A stretch of 64,000 nt of DNA from contig NC_083676.1 in NCBI RefSeq assembly GCF_030384665.1, positions 1,426,001 through 1,490,000 of the forward strand. The letters run 5' to 3'. Positions 48,855-60,151 of the stretch are shown here, piece by piece. The DNA comes from Lodderomyces elongisporus. Its lineage: Eukaryota > Ascomycota > Pichiomycetes > Serinales > Debaryomycetaceae. Made by a program: the position numbers and the translations under genes. Numbering within the stretch: the first letter of the stretch is position 1; each line of letters begins with the position of its first letter. Below the pieces are notes generated by a model. The model saw nothing but the letters and a program-made list of their open reading frames with translations, did no database searches and had not been told where the DNA came from.

Positions 48855-49864
48855 TTAAGCTTTGATGGCGAATTTTCTTTGTGGGAAAGTGATTCTTTGC
48901 TTTCTAGCCTTGTCAGTTTCCTGAGATCTTTCGAATTTGGTCAATTTTCTTCTCAAAGCTCTGGTCTTCTTAGCTCTCAAGTCCTTTGGTTGGTATTTCT
49001 TACCAGCGTAGAAAGCCTTGACGTTTTCTCTTTGGTTGATGTTAATAACAGTTAACACTCTAGCAATGTTTTTACGAACAATGTGAATTCTTGGCAAGCT
49101 TGGTCTTTGCAATTTTTGGACTTTCAAGTTGGCCAACTCTTTTTTCAACTCAACGAGTTGGTTTTCCAATTGCTCCTTGGACTTGGTTCTTAATTCGAAT
49201 GATTTGACGGCGACCTAAATAAAAAAAGAAAAGAAAACTGTTAGTATTTATTGGCTTCGTTTTTCGAGATCAGTAAAGGGACATGACTAGAAGGAAGGGG
49301 AAAGAAACAAATATTGAATGGCTCTTTTCATTACTGGAAAACACTCGTTTGTGCACGTATATCTTTTGTATTCTGTACTCAAAGTATGCAATAGCAAATG
49401 AAAAGAAAAAACACAAGTAATACTTTGTCATTCTTCAATATTGAATTTCTGCAATTAATTTGTGGAGATCTTAGTTCTATGTTTCTAATCACATGCGATA
49501 ATCTAAATTGTGTTAAATTATTTGTTTCATGAACAGATCAAAAAGCCAACTGTTAGTGAAAAACACAGACTTTCTTGCCCTATATTCTCTTCCACAACTT
49601 ACTAAAGAATCGTTTCTGCTTATTTGTTTCTACTTCAACTGTTTGATCTGAAAATACAAATGATCCTTCATTCGCTAATACTGATAATGCTGATGCTAAT
49701 GCTCTTCGTGTGGTTCTTGCTGATGCCTCTGTTGTTGCCAGCATATGATCCGTGATTCTCTTCTTCTAGTTCATTTTCCTGGTACTTCATTTCATCTTCC
49801 TTTTCTCCCTCTTTGTCCCTATTAACTGTTTAAACGACTTTATATCGTGGTTATAACATACCAT
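48855..49864 (-). CDS. RPL35: 60S ribosomal protein L35 (uL29), one intron, ATG-only first exon
   Basis: Exon 1 is the start codon only (49864-49862), followed at once by GTATGT. The intron is 49861-49215 (647 nt) with a TACTAAC branch point (minus strand, near 49241) and a TTTAG acceptor. Exon 2 is 49214-48855, giving 120 residues, the same length as yeast Rpl35. The protein (VAVKSFELRTKSKEQLENQ, then LVELKKELANLKVQKL) and YQPKDLRAKKTRALRR match closely. It sits near the polypeptide exit tunnel. Translation from an internal codon would miss the first 16 residues. The ATG|GTATGT junction is chosen because the frame, length and homology agree and it is the only such match upstream within about 800 bp. 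Confidence 0.93.
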
Positions 49865-50020
49865 TGTGTATGTGTATTGAACTGAACGTTGATGCAAACA
49901 AAGGTCTCTTTGAGTCTACACCTCTTTCTAGTATTATTATTGAAAATTTTAGAAAAACTGGAATGGTCGCACTCACTGTAGGTTTCGGTCGCGCAAACAC
50001 ACTATCGCGATGTAATCTGA

Positions 50021-50048
50021 AAACCCTACTTTTTAATGTTCGCACGTG
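50021..50048 (-). promoter_or_regulatory. Ribosomal-protein UAS upstream of RPL35 (CACGTG + TAGGGTTT)
   Basis: On the gene strand CACGTG (50048-50043) is followed after 14 nt by TAGGGTTT (50028-50021), about 160 bp upstream of the RPL35 ATG. The same two motifs, same order, same orientation and same 14-nt gap occur upstream of RPS0. Confidence 0.75.
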
Positions 50049-50259
50049 ATCACGTTTTTTTCTTTTCTAAAAAGTGACATATAAAATTCACTATTCAAGC
50101 CGCTCATCTTTTCAAAGCAGTATTCTGTTACGCAACTAGAAATTGTGTTCTGTACTAACTACATTTGTAACAAAGCTGGTGGGTGCATATCATCGAGAAT
50201 AAGTAAAATTGGCTTCTAATGGCAAAAAGTTCATCTACATGCTGTTAATATGCAACACT

Positions 50260-50413
50260 GTTATATCTATGTTATATCTATGTTATATCTATGTTATATC
50301 TATGTTATATCTATGTTATATCTATGTTATATCTATGTTATATCTATGTTATATCTATGTTATATCTATGTTATATCTATGTTATATCTATGTTATATCT
50401 ATGTTATATCTAT
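50260..50413. repeat. 11-bp minisatellite, 14 copies
   Basis: GTTATATCTAT is repeated 14 times without change, ending in a diverged copy (TATTAAACCTATG). Since 11 is not divisible by 3, every frame reads the same 11-residue cycle. Confidence 0.95.
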
Positions 50414-51222
50414 ATTAAACCTATGTTTTAGTTACAGTTTCTGTTTGAGCTCTTGTAGTGTGTGTGTGTTTTTTTTCTGCTCGCTCGATTGGTTTGTTGA
50501 TTTTCTCTGATAACCTCGCGCAATGTCAGTGACGAGATCTCTTGGTAAATAAACAGGAGTATGTGCAAAGAATACGTAGCTATCTACGCTAATGGACAAC
50601 TGTAAATTCTGCAATTTTTTTTGTTGCTGATACTCGCAAGTAAATCATGAATGTTTTCTGACCATCTGACAATACCTTAAAAGTTTGTAGTTTATTGTTT
50701 CATCAATAATTTTTAGTATCGCTAGAGACAATTTTTTTTTTGGCGTCTTTTGCAGCAACACTGATGAATCAACTTACATGGCTTGTATAAACTACATGTC
50801 ACGAGACACTACACACTTGCTATGGACAACTGTTTGTGCTCGTTATTTTTATCTTTATGATCATCTTAAGAAGGTGGTTGAACCAACATTACTTTTTAAT
50901 CTTTGAAGCAAAGTTCGAGCTCTTTTCTTCAACCTTGTGGTTAGTATTTTTTTTAGAAACATCTGCAAGTATCTTCAAGTAATTCTCGGTCTATATTCGG
51001 TTGTAATTCCTCGTTCGCCCCGCACTTTGCCACCAAAAAAATAGAGAATTTGATCCCGAACTCGTTGGCGAGTCCGAAATGACAAAGTATCTGCTAACAA
51101 AACTTATTAAGAAGTTGTTATATGTTTACCACATCATGATAATCTCTCCATAAGCACCCGTTAGCCATTGGAATAGAAAAAATGTGAGAAATTAAATAAA
51201 AGCAAGATTACAAAACAAAAAA

Positions 51223-51223
51223 A

Positions 51224-51298
<75 letters not shown>
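51223..51298. repeat. (AAAG)19 microsatellite
   Basis: Nineteen perfect AAAG units about 140 bp past the ARF stop codon. Confidence 0.95.
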
Positions 51299-51299
<1 letters not shown>

Positions 51300-51434
51300 A
51301 GAAATATATAGTTCTACAATGTAAGATCTCCAAGATCAATAATACTTCTTCTTTTCTCGTATCTCTCTCTTTTTTTTTGTCAATTTGTATTATCGATAAT
51401 AGTTATAAAAGTTAATTAGACAGAAGCAACATAC

Positions 51435-53360
<1,926 letters not shown>

Positions 53361-54458
53361 TTACTTTCCCAAATTGATCTTACTACCAGAAAACTGTTTC
53401 AATGCTCTAATAAAAACAGCATAATTAACATCTTTATTATCAGGCTCCCAGTATATTTCACTCAATCGGATATGCCATGGTGGGTAATCTTGTAAATTTA
53501 AGGAGGGTGAAAAACATATCAACAAGTCGGGTTCGGGTCCAACCAATTCTACAAGTTCCTCATCAATCAAATCAATGGTGATGTCATTAATTGATAGATC
53601 GCCATTGACTGCCAACTCACTCATGGTTTTCGTCAACTCCACCAACGTAGGCTTGCCATCAACTCTACTGAGTAAATCAATCTCTAAATCAACTTGGCCG
53701 CTGGCGTATGTCTCATTTAAATTGCTGTTAGCTAAGGTTTCGTCGCTGTACAATATCAAGTTTTTGTTTGGCACCTTGATCGAAAATCTGGGTACTGACT
53801 CACTTCCAAAATAGGAGACTAAATTCTTGGTAATGTTGTTACTCAAGTCCACGACAAATTCGCTGCTCTGATTCATCGCCCCAGTATACTCGTAAATAAT
53901 CAACTTGTTAATCCCGGCACTCACAGTCCATGCAGCCAATTCACTAATCAGGTTCATGAACCCATCTTTGCCCCCATTTTCATCATCGTCATCCTTCAAG
54001 TCCAAGATGCAAGAAATGGATTTGGGGATTTTTGTCATTTGGTTCACGTCATCTCGGATGACTTGTGGAGACTTGTTTGGATAGTATGTAAGCGATAAAA
54101 ATTTAAGATACGTCTTTCTATAAGCGAATTGAAAGTTTTTGAAAATTGCAATAAAAAAGAAAAGCCAAAGCAAAATCAAGTGGTTGATAAAATAAAAGAG
54201 CATTTCTGGCAAGGAACTGGTGATGGGCTTCACTTTGGAAGAATAAATCTGGTGCGACAATTGCAGCAGTAGTTTAAATAAGTTGAGTGTACGGTGTGAG
54301 CTAGGAGGCAGGTGTGACGCCTGTTTGCGGTTCTTGAGAGCGTCCATTGACCGTTGTCGTAAGTTTGCCTCATTGGTTATATCCCTAATTTTGACTTCCC
54401 CTACATTGTTCAATCTCACATCTTCGATAATCTTTGGTGTTTTTAATGTATCTGCCAT
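53361..54458 (-). CDS. NUS1: Nus1, regulatory subunit of cis-prenyltransferase
   Basis: 365 residues. An N-terminal hydrophobic segment (about 84-108, MLFYFINHLILLWLFFFIAIF) anchors it in the ER membrane. The C-terminal half has the degenerate cis-prenyltransferase fold of Nus1/NgBR: LAAWTVSAGINKLIIYEYTG, LLICFSPSLNLQDYPPWHIRLSEIYW and the last residues FSGSKINLGK. Nus1 pairs with Rer2/Srt1 to make dehydrodolichol, the lipid carrier for N-glycans, GPI anchors and O-mannose. This matches GPI1 and ALG10 in the same window functionally. The first 80 residues are variable. Confidence 0.93.
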   Translation of the reverse strand: MADTLKTPKIIEDVRLNNVGEVKIRDITNEANLRQRSMDALKNRKQASHLPPSSHRTLNLFKLLLQLSHQIYSSKVKPITSSLPEMLFYFINHLILLWLFFFIAIFKNFQFAYRKTYLKFLSLTYYPNKSPQVIRDDVNQMTKIPKSISCILDLKDDDDENGGKDGFMNLISELAAWTVSAGINKLIIYEYTGAMNQSSEFVVDLSNNITKNLVSYFGSESVPRFSIKVPNKNLILYSDETLANSNLNETYASGQVDLEIDLLSRVDGKPTLVELTKTMSELAVNGDLSINDITIDLIDEELVELVGPEPDLLICFSPSLNLQDYPPWHIRLSEIYWEPDNKDVNYAVFIRALKQFSGSKINLGK

Positions 54459-54588
54459 AAGGAGAATGTGTACGTGTACGTATGTGTATGTGTGTGGGGG
54501 GATATATATGTGTATGGGTTGAATGGGGTATCTGTTTGTATGTTTGTATGTTTGTAAGTGTGAATGTCTTGATTCTCTTGGTTCGTCT

Positions 54589-54966
54589 TCAATTTGGTTG
54601 TAAAAAAAAAGAAAGAAAAAAAAAAATTAAAGAAAGGGTACTTAAATGTACAAGTATAGTATTTTTAGTGATTTTGTTTTCAAATTCTTCTTCTTCATAG
54701 TAGTTGGTAGCAGCGAGGAAAAAGAGGTGTCCTAAGAAGTAATCTTTGACTCTGGAATCACAAGTATATTGCAAAGCGTTGAAAAGCTGGTGAAGACTAA
54801 AATAATGATCTTTTGCTTGTTTCGTCAATTTCACAGTTAGTCTTTCTTTGGTTTTTGCTATTTTTAGAATTGTGTGATTGTTGATGTTGTTGTTGTTGTT
54901 TTTCTTAGCTTGGTGGGATGGTGTGGATAAGTCCATATATTTTTTGCAACAATATGAGATAAACAA
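54589..54966 (-). CDS. Possible small protein, 125 codons, unknown
   Basis: Translation is mixed in composition between about residues 30 and 95, after an Asn run (NNNNNIN), with LHQLFNALQYTCDSRVKDYFLGHLFF looking protein-like. The last 25 residues (SLIFFFLSFFLQPN) come from a T-rich tract. The second Met (residue 11) is an alternative start. No family is recognised. It sits within the NUS1 promoter interval and may be spurious. Confidence 0.25.
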   Translation of the reverse strand: MFISYCCKKYMDLSTPSHQAKKNNNNNINNHTILKIAKTKERLTVKLTKQAKDHYFSLHQLFNALQYTCDSRVKDYFLGHLFFLAATNYYEEEEFENKITKNTILVHLSTLSLIFFFLSFFLQPN

Positions 54967-55578
54967 TTTTAATCAACACCAGTTCGAAATTAAAACTGAA
55001 TACATGAATCCCAAAAGAATTATACAAATGAAAACAAGGAGAATACTAGCAAGATTTGTGATTGAAAACATTTGGTATTTTATGTTCTTTTTAATTTTTT
55101 CTTTGGTTTTAGAACAATTCTATTACCGATGGAAACTATTGTTTATGGGATGATCTTTGCATAAGTAATTGCGTGGTTTTTATACAAGGGTCAAAACTTC
55201 TACATTAGCTGTGATCTGCATACACCAACTCAGCCTTATTAAAACTAGATCAAACACAAGTTAAATAGCTTGTTATAAAAGTCAAAAAAAAAAAAAGAAA
55301 AAGAAAAAGCAAGTAGCTCATAAGGAGCTAGTGGGAAGATTCGGAAACATGGTCCGTATTGGTGTATAAGCATGGTGAACAATAGACCTGGTGGCTAAAC
55401 AAAAGGCAAAACTTTTACCCCAGACTGGTAGCATAGAAGGACGTGCAAAACGGCGAAGAGAGATTACCGAAAAAAAGATAAACTGCAGTTTATAAGTACA
55501 ATACAATAACAATAGAGAGAGAAATAAAGAGAAAGAGGAAAGTAAGAGGAAGGATAATAAAGATTGGGGTAGCCTCCA

Positions 55579-55650
55579 CTTTGCCTTTGCCTTTGCCTTT
55601 GCCTTTGCCTTTGCCTTTGCCTTTGCCTTTGCCTTTGCCTTTGCCTTTGC
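55579..55650. repeat. (CTTTGC)12 hexanucleotide repeat
   Basis: Twelve perfect units. On the minus strand the array encodes an Arg/Gln alternation that creates a spurious 118-codon ORF. Confidence 0.95.
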
Positions 55651-56472
55651 CTTTTCTTACTTCTTTTTTTACTCTTTATTCTTCTTTTTGCGCGGACAGT
55701 CCTTGGACCCAATATAAGCATGTCTATATATATTGTCAACAGTCGATCAAAATTAATTATTCGATTTGGAGAACAAAAAAAGCGAAAAGAGGAATTCTTA
55801 CTAGCATGACGTTTAATCATAGATCAACTAAATGTCAAAGTTGGTGATAGAGTTACTTGTTGTTACCCAAAAGTTTAGTATATTTTTTTTTTCTTTATTT
55901 TTTATTTATTTTTTATTTTTTATTTTTTATTTTTTATTTTTATATTTATTTATTTATTTATTTTTATATACTTTATTTTTTCAGTTTCTTTTTTTTTTGT
56001 TCTCTCCTCATTGAAATCGTAAATTGGAACAAAAGACAATCACATACCCTCAAGATTCTCAGATTCTCGCCAAGTTCACCAACAACAGTCATATCCCAGG
56101 ACTTAAAGAGATATATACAATAAGCCTCCCTTCACCAATACTCCACATATTTCTATTATACTGATTGCATTTCACATCTTAGAAGACACTCAACACTTGA
56201 CAAGAGGAGCTTTTTCCTTGTTTACTATAATAAAGTTTATCATTAAACTATCCGCATCAGTTCCACAATCAAAAAACCACAACCACAACTACAACCACTA
56301 CCAACACCATCGCATCCAGAATAGCAATCACATCTTGAGCTACAACTGCATACTTTTCCATATATTGTAATGTTATATATATTGCATCTGCTATCGAGAA
56401 CCTAACAATCAACCACATTTTTTATTTACAAGATCAGCTAAAAAAAAATTAAACAACTACAAAAAGTTCACG

Positions 56473-58830
56473 ATGAAACTATGGTCGTTTATCGATCAAT
56501 TATTCTATGACAATACCATAGAAGAAGAATACTACAAAAAGCTACGGCAAAAGAGCTCGTCGAATTCAGCCTTTATTGTCGGTTTAGTTGCAGCCGTGGG
56601 TGGGTTCATGTACGGCTACGACACTGGGCTCATCAACGATCTCTTGGAAATGAAGTATGTGTATACACACTTTCCAGGTAACAGCCAAAACTTTTCAACA
56701 CACGAGCGTGCAATAACCGTTGGGTCGTTGTCCCTTGGAACTTTTATCGGTGCTTTGATTGCGCCTTTGACTTCAGACAATTATGGACGGAAGTTTTCAA
56801 TCATCATGAGTGGCGGCATCATCTTCAATATCGGCTGCATCCTTCAAATCTGCTCAGTCGAGCTTGCACTACTATGTGTTGGAAGGTTAGTTGTTGGGAT
56901 CGCCGTGGGTATACTCTCAGCAATCGTGCCCTTATACCAAGCAGAAGCTTCACCAAAATGGTTAAGAGGATCAGTGGTGTTTACTTACCAATGGGCCATC
57001 ACATGGGGATTCCTTATTGCTAGCGCAATTTGCCAAGGAACCAGAAGAATGAACAATTCTGGGTCGTATCGTATACCGATTGGAATGCAATTTTTATGGT
57101 CATCTATTTTGGTTGGAGGTATGTTGTGTTTACCGGAAAGTCCGCGTTTTTATGCGCAAAAAAATAATTTACCTAGAGCATTGGATGCGCTTGCAAAGCT
57201 ACGACGACTACCTCAAGATGATGACGACTTGATTGAGGAGCTAGTTGAGATTAAAGCTAATTATGATTATGAATTGTCCTTTGGCAGGACCAAGATTTGG
57301 GATTGTTTCAAAAGTGGAGGTGGTAGACACAAGCAAGGATTACGAATGTTGACCGGAATGGGGGTGCAATTTTTCCAACAGTGCTCGGGAGTAAATTTTA
57401 TTTTCTATTATGGTGTCAATTTCTTTAGTTCTGCTGGAGTCAAGTCTTCGTACATAATGTCACTTGTGACGTATGTGGTGAACGTTGTATTCACTATTCC
57501 GGGTATCATATTGATTGATACAGTAGGTAGACGTCCATTATTATTTTGGGGTGGTATAGGAATGGCCTGCTCGAACTTCATTATTGCCATTGCAGGTGTC
57601 AGTGTTCAGGAACGACAGACAAATGCAATACTATGTGTGTCCTTTGCATGCGTTTTTATTACATTTTTTGCCAGTACTTGGGGTGGCTGTACGTGGGCAT
57701 TATGTTCAGATATCTACAGTATTTCAATTAGACAAAAAGCTGTTTCGTTGACAGCAGCAACTAATTGGTTAGTCAATTTTATTTTTGCCTTTATTACTCC
57801 TTACTTGATTGATACCGGAGCTCACACGGCTGCATTGGGTAGCAAAATATTTTTCATGTGGGGCGGGTTGAATGTGTTGGGTACATTATTTGTCTATTTT
57901 ACAGTGTATGAGACCAAAGGTTTAAAGTTGGAAGAGGTTGATTACATGTATGCTCATTGCACAAATCCACGTACATCGACCAAGTTTAAGTCAACAAAGA
58001 TCCAGTACGATCAAATGGATGAGAACTATAATCTTATTGCTAATTCACAGCCCGCATCCACTACGTCCAATGATGCTTCTAATGAAAAAGATATTCATGA
58101 TACATCAACTCATGAACATTCAGATTCTACGCAAGCCAATGGAATCAACAACAACGAAGCACTATTTGTTGTTGATTCGGCGAGATCAAGCATTGAGCTG
58201 GGAGTAGATGTGGATGCAGAAGGGCCTTATCTTGATGGTGCTGGTTTTATTGGCACAACCACAAGCGCAAGCGCAAGTACAAGTGCCAAGGGAAATACAA
58301 ATACAAATACAAATGCTAATGCAAATGCAAATGCAAATTCAAGCATTACACGCAAAAGTCGTAAATTTTCTTTTGGTTCAAATATTGCCTCCATCAACTC
58401 ATCCAAAACAGTCCCGCAGCCCACAACATCATCTCAACCAAATAATGATTATCAAATATATTTAGAATCGTTAAAGAAGCAGTATTCGCAGCATTACATA
58501 AACTCTGCAAGTATCATTAGAAAGATATCATCAGAAAGGTCTGGAACCACTTCTAACTCACACCATATGCAGGTACCACAGGATGCTTACTTCATTGATG
58601 ATGGACCAGATTTTGTGCAGGTTGATGATTTGCAACATGGTGTCGAGATGAATGAGAATATTCCAACAACGATAATTGCAGCACCATTCTACAACCAACC
58701 ACCTTCAGACTCAGACTCAGATTCAGACTCAGATTCAAATTCAAATTCAGACTCAGACTCCAATTCAGATTCCAATTTGAATCCGAACTCGAATTTGGAC
58801 CTAGATCCAGGATCACAGCCAGGAATTTGA
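56473..58830 (+). CDS. HGT4: Snf3/Rgt2/Hgt4-type glucose sensor (MFS)
   Basis: 785 residues. A 12-span sugar-porter domain (about 33-495): GYDTGLIN, GRKFSI, YQAEASPKWLRG, LPESPRFY, QQCSGVNFIFYYG, GRRPLLF, YETKGLKLEE. The match to Snf3 is close across the transporter, for example YQWAITWG and SYRIPIG. A C-terminal cytoplasmic tail of about 285 residues distinguishes sensors from ordinary hexose transporters. The tail is Ser/Thr/Asn-rich, includes YQIYLESLKKQYSQHY and ends in a (Ser-Asp/Asn) repeat. Sensors signal extracellular glucose to casein kinase and Std1/Mth1 to induce hexose transporter genes. Arg165 in PKWLRG probably corresponds to the Arg whose change to Lys makes Snf3 constitutive; that alignment is from memory. 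Confidence 0.9.
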   Translation: MKLWSFIDQLFYDNTIEEEYYKKLRQKSSSNSAFIVGLVAAVGGFMYGYDTGLINDLLEMKYVYTHFPGNSQNFSTHERAITVGSLSLGTFIGALIAPLTSDNYGRKFSIIMSGGIIFNIGCILQICSVELALLCVGRLVVGIAVGILSAIVPLYQAEASPKWLRGSVVFTYQWAITWGFLIASAICQGTRRMNNSGSYRIPIGMQFLWSSILVGGMLCLPESPRFYAQKNNLPRALDALAKLRRLPQDDDDLIEELVEIKANYDYELSFGRTKIWDCFKSGGGRHKQGLRMLTGMGVQFFQQCSGVNFIFYYGVNFFSSAGVKSSYIMSLVTYVVNVVFTIPGIILIDTVGRRPLLFWGGIGMACSNFIIAIAGVSVQERQTNAILCVSFACVFITFFASTWGGCTWALCSDIYSISIRQKAVSLTAATNWLVNFIFAFITPYLIDTGAHTAALGSKIFFMWGGLNVLGTLFVYFTVYETKGLKLEEVDYMYAHCTNPRTSTKFKSTKIQYDQMDENYNLIANSQPASTTSNDASNEKDIHDTSTHEHSDSTQANGINNNEALFVVDSARSSIELGVDVDAEGPYLDGAGFIGTTTSASASTSAKGNTNTNTNANANANANSSITRKSRKFSFGSNIASINSSKTVPQPTTSSQPNNDYQIYLESLKKQYSQHYINSASIIRKISSERSGTTSNSHHMQVPQDAYFIDDGPDFVQVDDLQHGVEMNENIPTTIIAAPFYNQPPSDSDSDSDSDSNSNSDSDSNSDSNLNPNSNLDLDPGSQPGI
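58700..58800 (+). repeat. Ser-Asp/Asn codon repeat at sensor C-terminus
   Basis: Imperfect hexanucleotide repeat (GACTCA/TTCAAA-type) encoding alternating Ser and Asp or Asn in the cytoplasmic tail. Confidence 0.85.
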
Positions 58831-59431
58831 TAAACGCTCTGAAAGCCAAAAGCAGGTGTCAGCGCTGGCCACTAACATCAACTGGAACAAAAGAAACAAC
58901 GAGATGATGAATTATTAAAGGGGTCCACTAGATGGATTTTTGGTATATTAAAAAACAAAAAGGGAACAGTTTACTTCTTCTTCTACTTCTATTTCTATTT
59001 CTACTTCTTCTACTTCTTCGACTTTTTCATTTTTCCTTCTTTTTTTTTTTAATAAATTAGATTTTATATAAATACACGATTGTTGTTTTTGGACTTTTGG
59101 AGTTTACCAAACGTTATAATATATATAGTTTAGTAGGACGTGCAAAAATCAGAGCATGATAGGCTAAACAAGACGGGCTTGTAAGAGGAGAAAGGATATG
59201 CGCGACTAATAAGTGGTGACACCTTTTCATTATAGATTCTCCCCACATTTAAAATTATTAAATTTCCACGCCACCCAGAGCAAAAAAAAAAAGTAATATA
59301 TACATACATACATATATATATATATCAAAAGTATATTAAAATTCCTCAAGATTGTCAAGAGTCTTGAATTACATGGAAAAATAAACCAGCGACACTAACG
59401 TTGCATACATAAAATTTTCGATACAAGCACA
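58831..59431. other. Intergenic, NAS6 promoter
   Basis: 601 bp: TTCTTCTAC-type repeat (58975-59025), T-run, AT-rich leader with (AT)n at 59312-59325. No clear Rpn4-type element was found. No gene is seen. Confidence 0.6.
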
Positions 59432-60151
59432 ATGGCTCTCGAGGAAGCACAGCCGAAGCAGCACGAAATTCACGAAGCTATCAAGGAAGGCAATTTCAAA
59501 CTTGCAGAGCAATTGATTGAAGAGCATCCTAAACTTGTCTACTCACAAGATGAAGATGATCGAACACCTTTACACTGGGCTTGCTCAAAGGATAATTACA
59601 ATCTTGTAAAGTTTATTCTTGACCATACACCCAAAGATACAGATATTGATAATTATACTGATCTTAGTGGTTGGTCGCCGCTTCACATCATTGCCTCCTT
59701 GGGCAATGTCGATATCCTTAAATTGTTGATGTCGCATGATCCACAACCAGATATAAATCAACTTACAAACCAAGGAACCACATTACTTCATTTGGCAATT
59801 TCGAAGGACCATTTGCCATTTGTTGATGTACTATTGGACGAGTATGGAGCCAATGCTAGAAAAAAGGATAAAAATGGATATACTCCTTTACATCGTGCTG
59901 CGGCTTTGGGCTCAATGGGTATGACTAAAGCTGTTGTGGAGAAGGGCAAGAATGTCAATGTGAATGCAAAAGATAATGATGGGTGGACGGCGTTGCATCA
60001 TGCATTAGCTGAAGGGAATGGTGATGTTGCAGTGTACCTTGTGAGACAAGCGCACGCTGATCCAGAAGTAGTGAATGAAGAAGGGTTAAAACCTATTCAA
60101 GTGAGTGTTGATGAGAAAGTTGCCAGGTATTTCAAGGAGAATATTGAGTAG
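59432..60151 (+). CDS. NAS6: Nas6, proteasome regulatory-particle assembly chaperone (ankyrin repeats)
   Basis: 239 residues, close to yeast Nas6 (228). About seven ankyrin repeats run along the whole length, for example DEDDRTPLHWACSKDNYNLV, DLSGWSPLHIIASLGNVDIL, NQGTTLLHLAISKDH, DKNGYTPLHRAAALGSMGM and DNDGWTALHHALAEGNGDVAVYLV. The last two match Nas6 (gankyrin) well. Nas6 binds the Rpt3 C-terminus and chaperones assembly of the 19S base. Functionally it pairs with UFD2 in the ubiquitin-proteasome pathway. Confidence 0.93.
   Translation: MALEEAQPKQHEIHEAIKEGNFKLAEQLIEEHPKLVYSQDEDDRTPLHWACSKDNYNLVKFILDHTPKDTDIDNYTDLSGWSPLHIIASLGNVDILKLLMSHDPQPDINQLTNQGTTLLHLAISKDHLPFVDVLLDEYGANARKKDKNGYTPLHRAAALGSMGMTKAVVEKGKNVNVNAKDNDGWTALHHALAEGNGDVAVYLVRQAHADPEVVNEEGLKPIQVSVDEKVARYFKENIE

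Larger units (their letters stand above)
49865..51434. other. 1.57-kb region: RPL35 promoter, minisatellite, ARF 3' side
   Basis: After the RPL35 promoter there is an 11-bp minisatellite (50260-50413), then unremarkable AT-rich DNA, then (AAAG)19 just past the ARF 3' end. Apparent ORFs overlap the minisatellite and are artefacts of it. Confidence 0.6.
54459..56472. other. 2.0-kb divergent region NUS1 / glucose sensor
   Basis: It contains a possible 125-codon ORF (54589-54966), a 49-codon hydrophobic ORF on the plus strand (55004-55153, starting MNPKRIIQMKTRRIL), the CTTTGC hexanucleotide repeat (55579-55650), and a T-rich TTTATT tract (55880-55990). The promoter and long 5' leader of the transporter-like gene lie at the right end. 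No RNA gene is recognised. Confidence 0.5.

Noticed and set aside
50209..50510. Two ORFs rich in LCYIYV cycles
   Set aside because: Product of the 11-bp minisatellite, which is open in all frames.
55464..55820. Arg/Gln-repeat ORF on the minus strand
   Set aside because: Arises from the CTTTGC hexanucleotide repeat.
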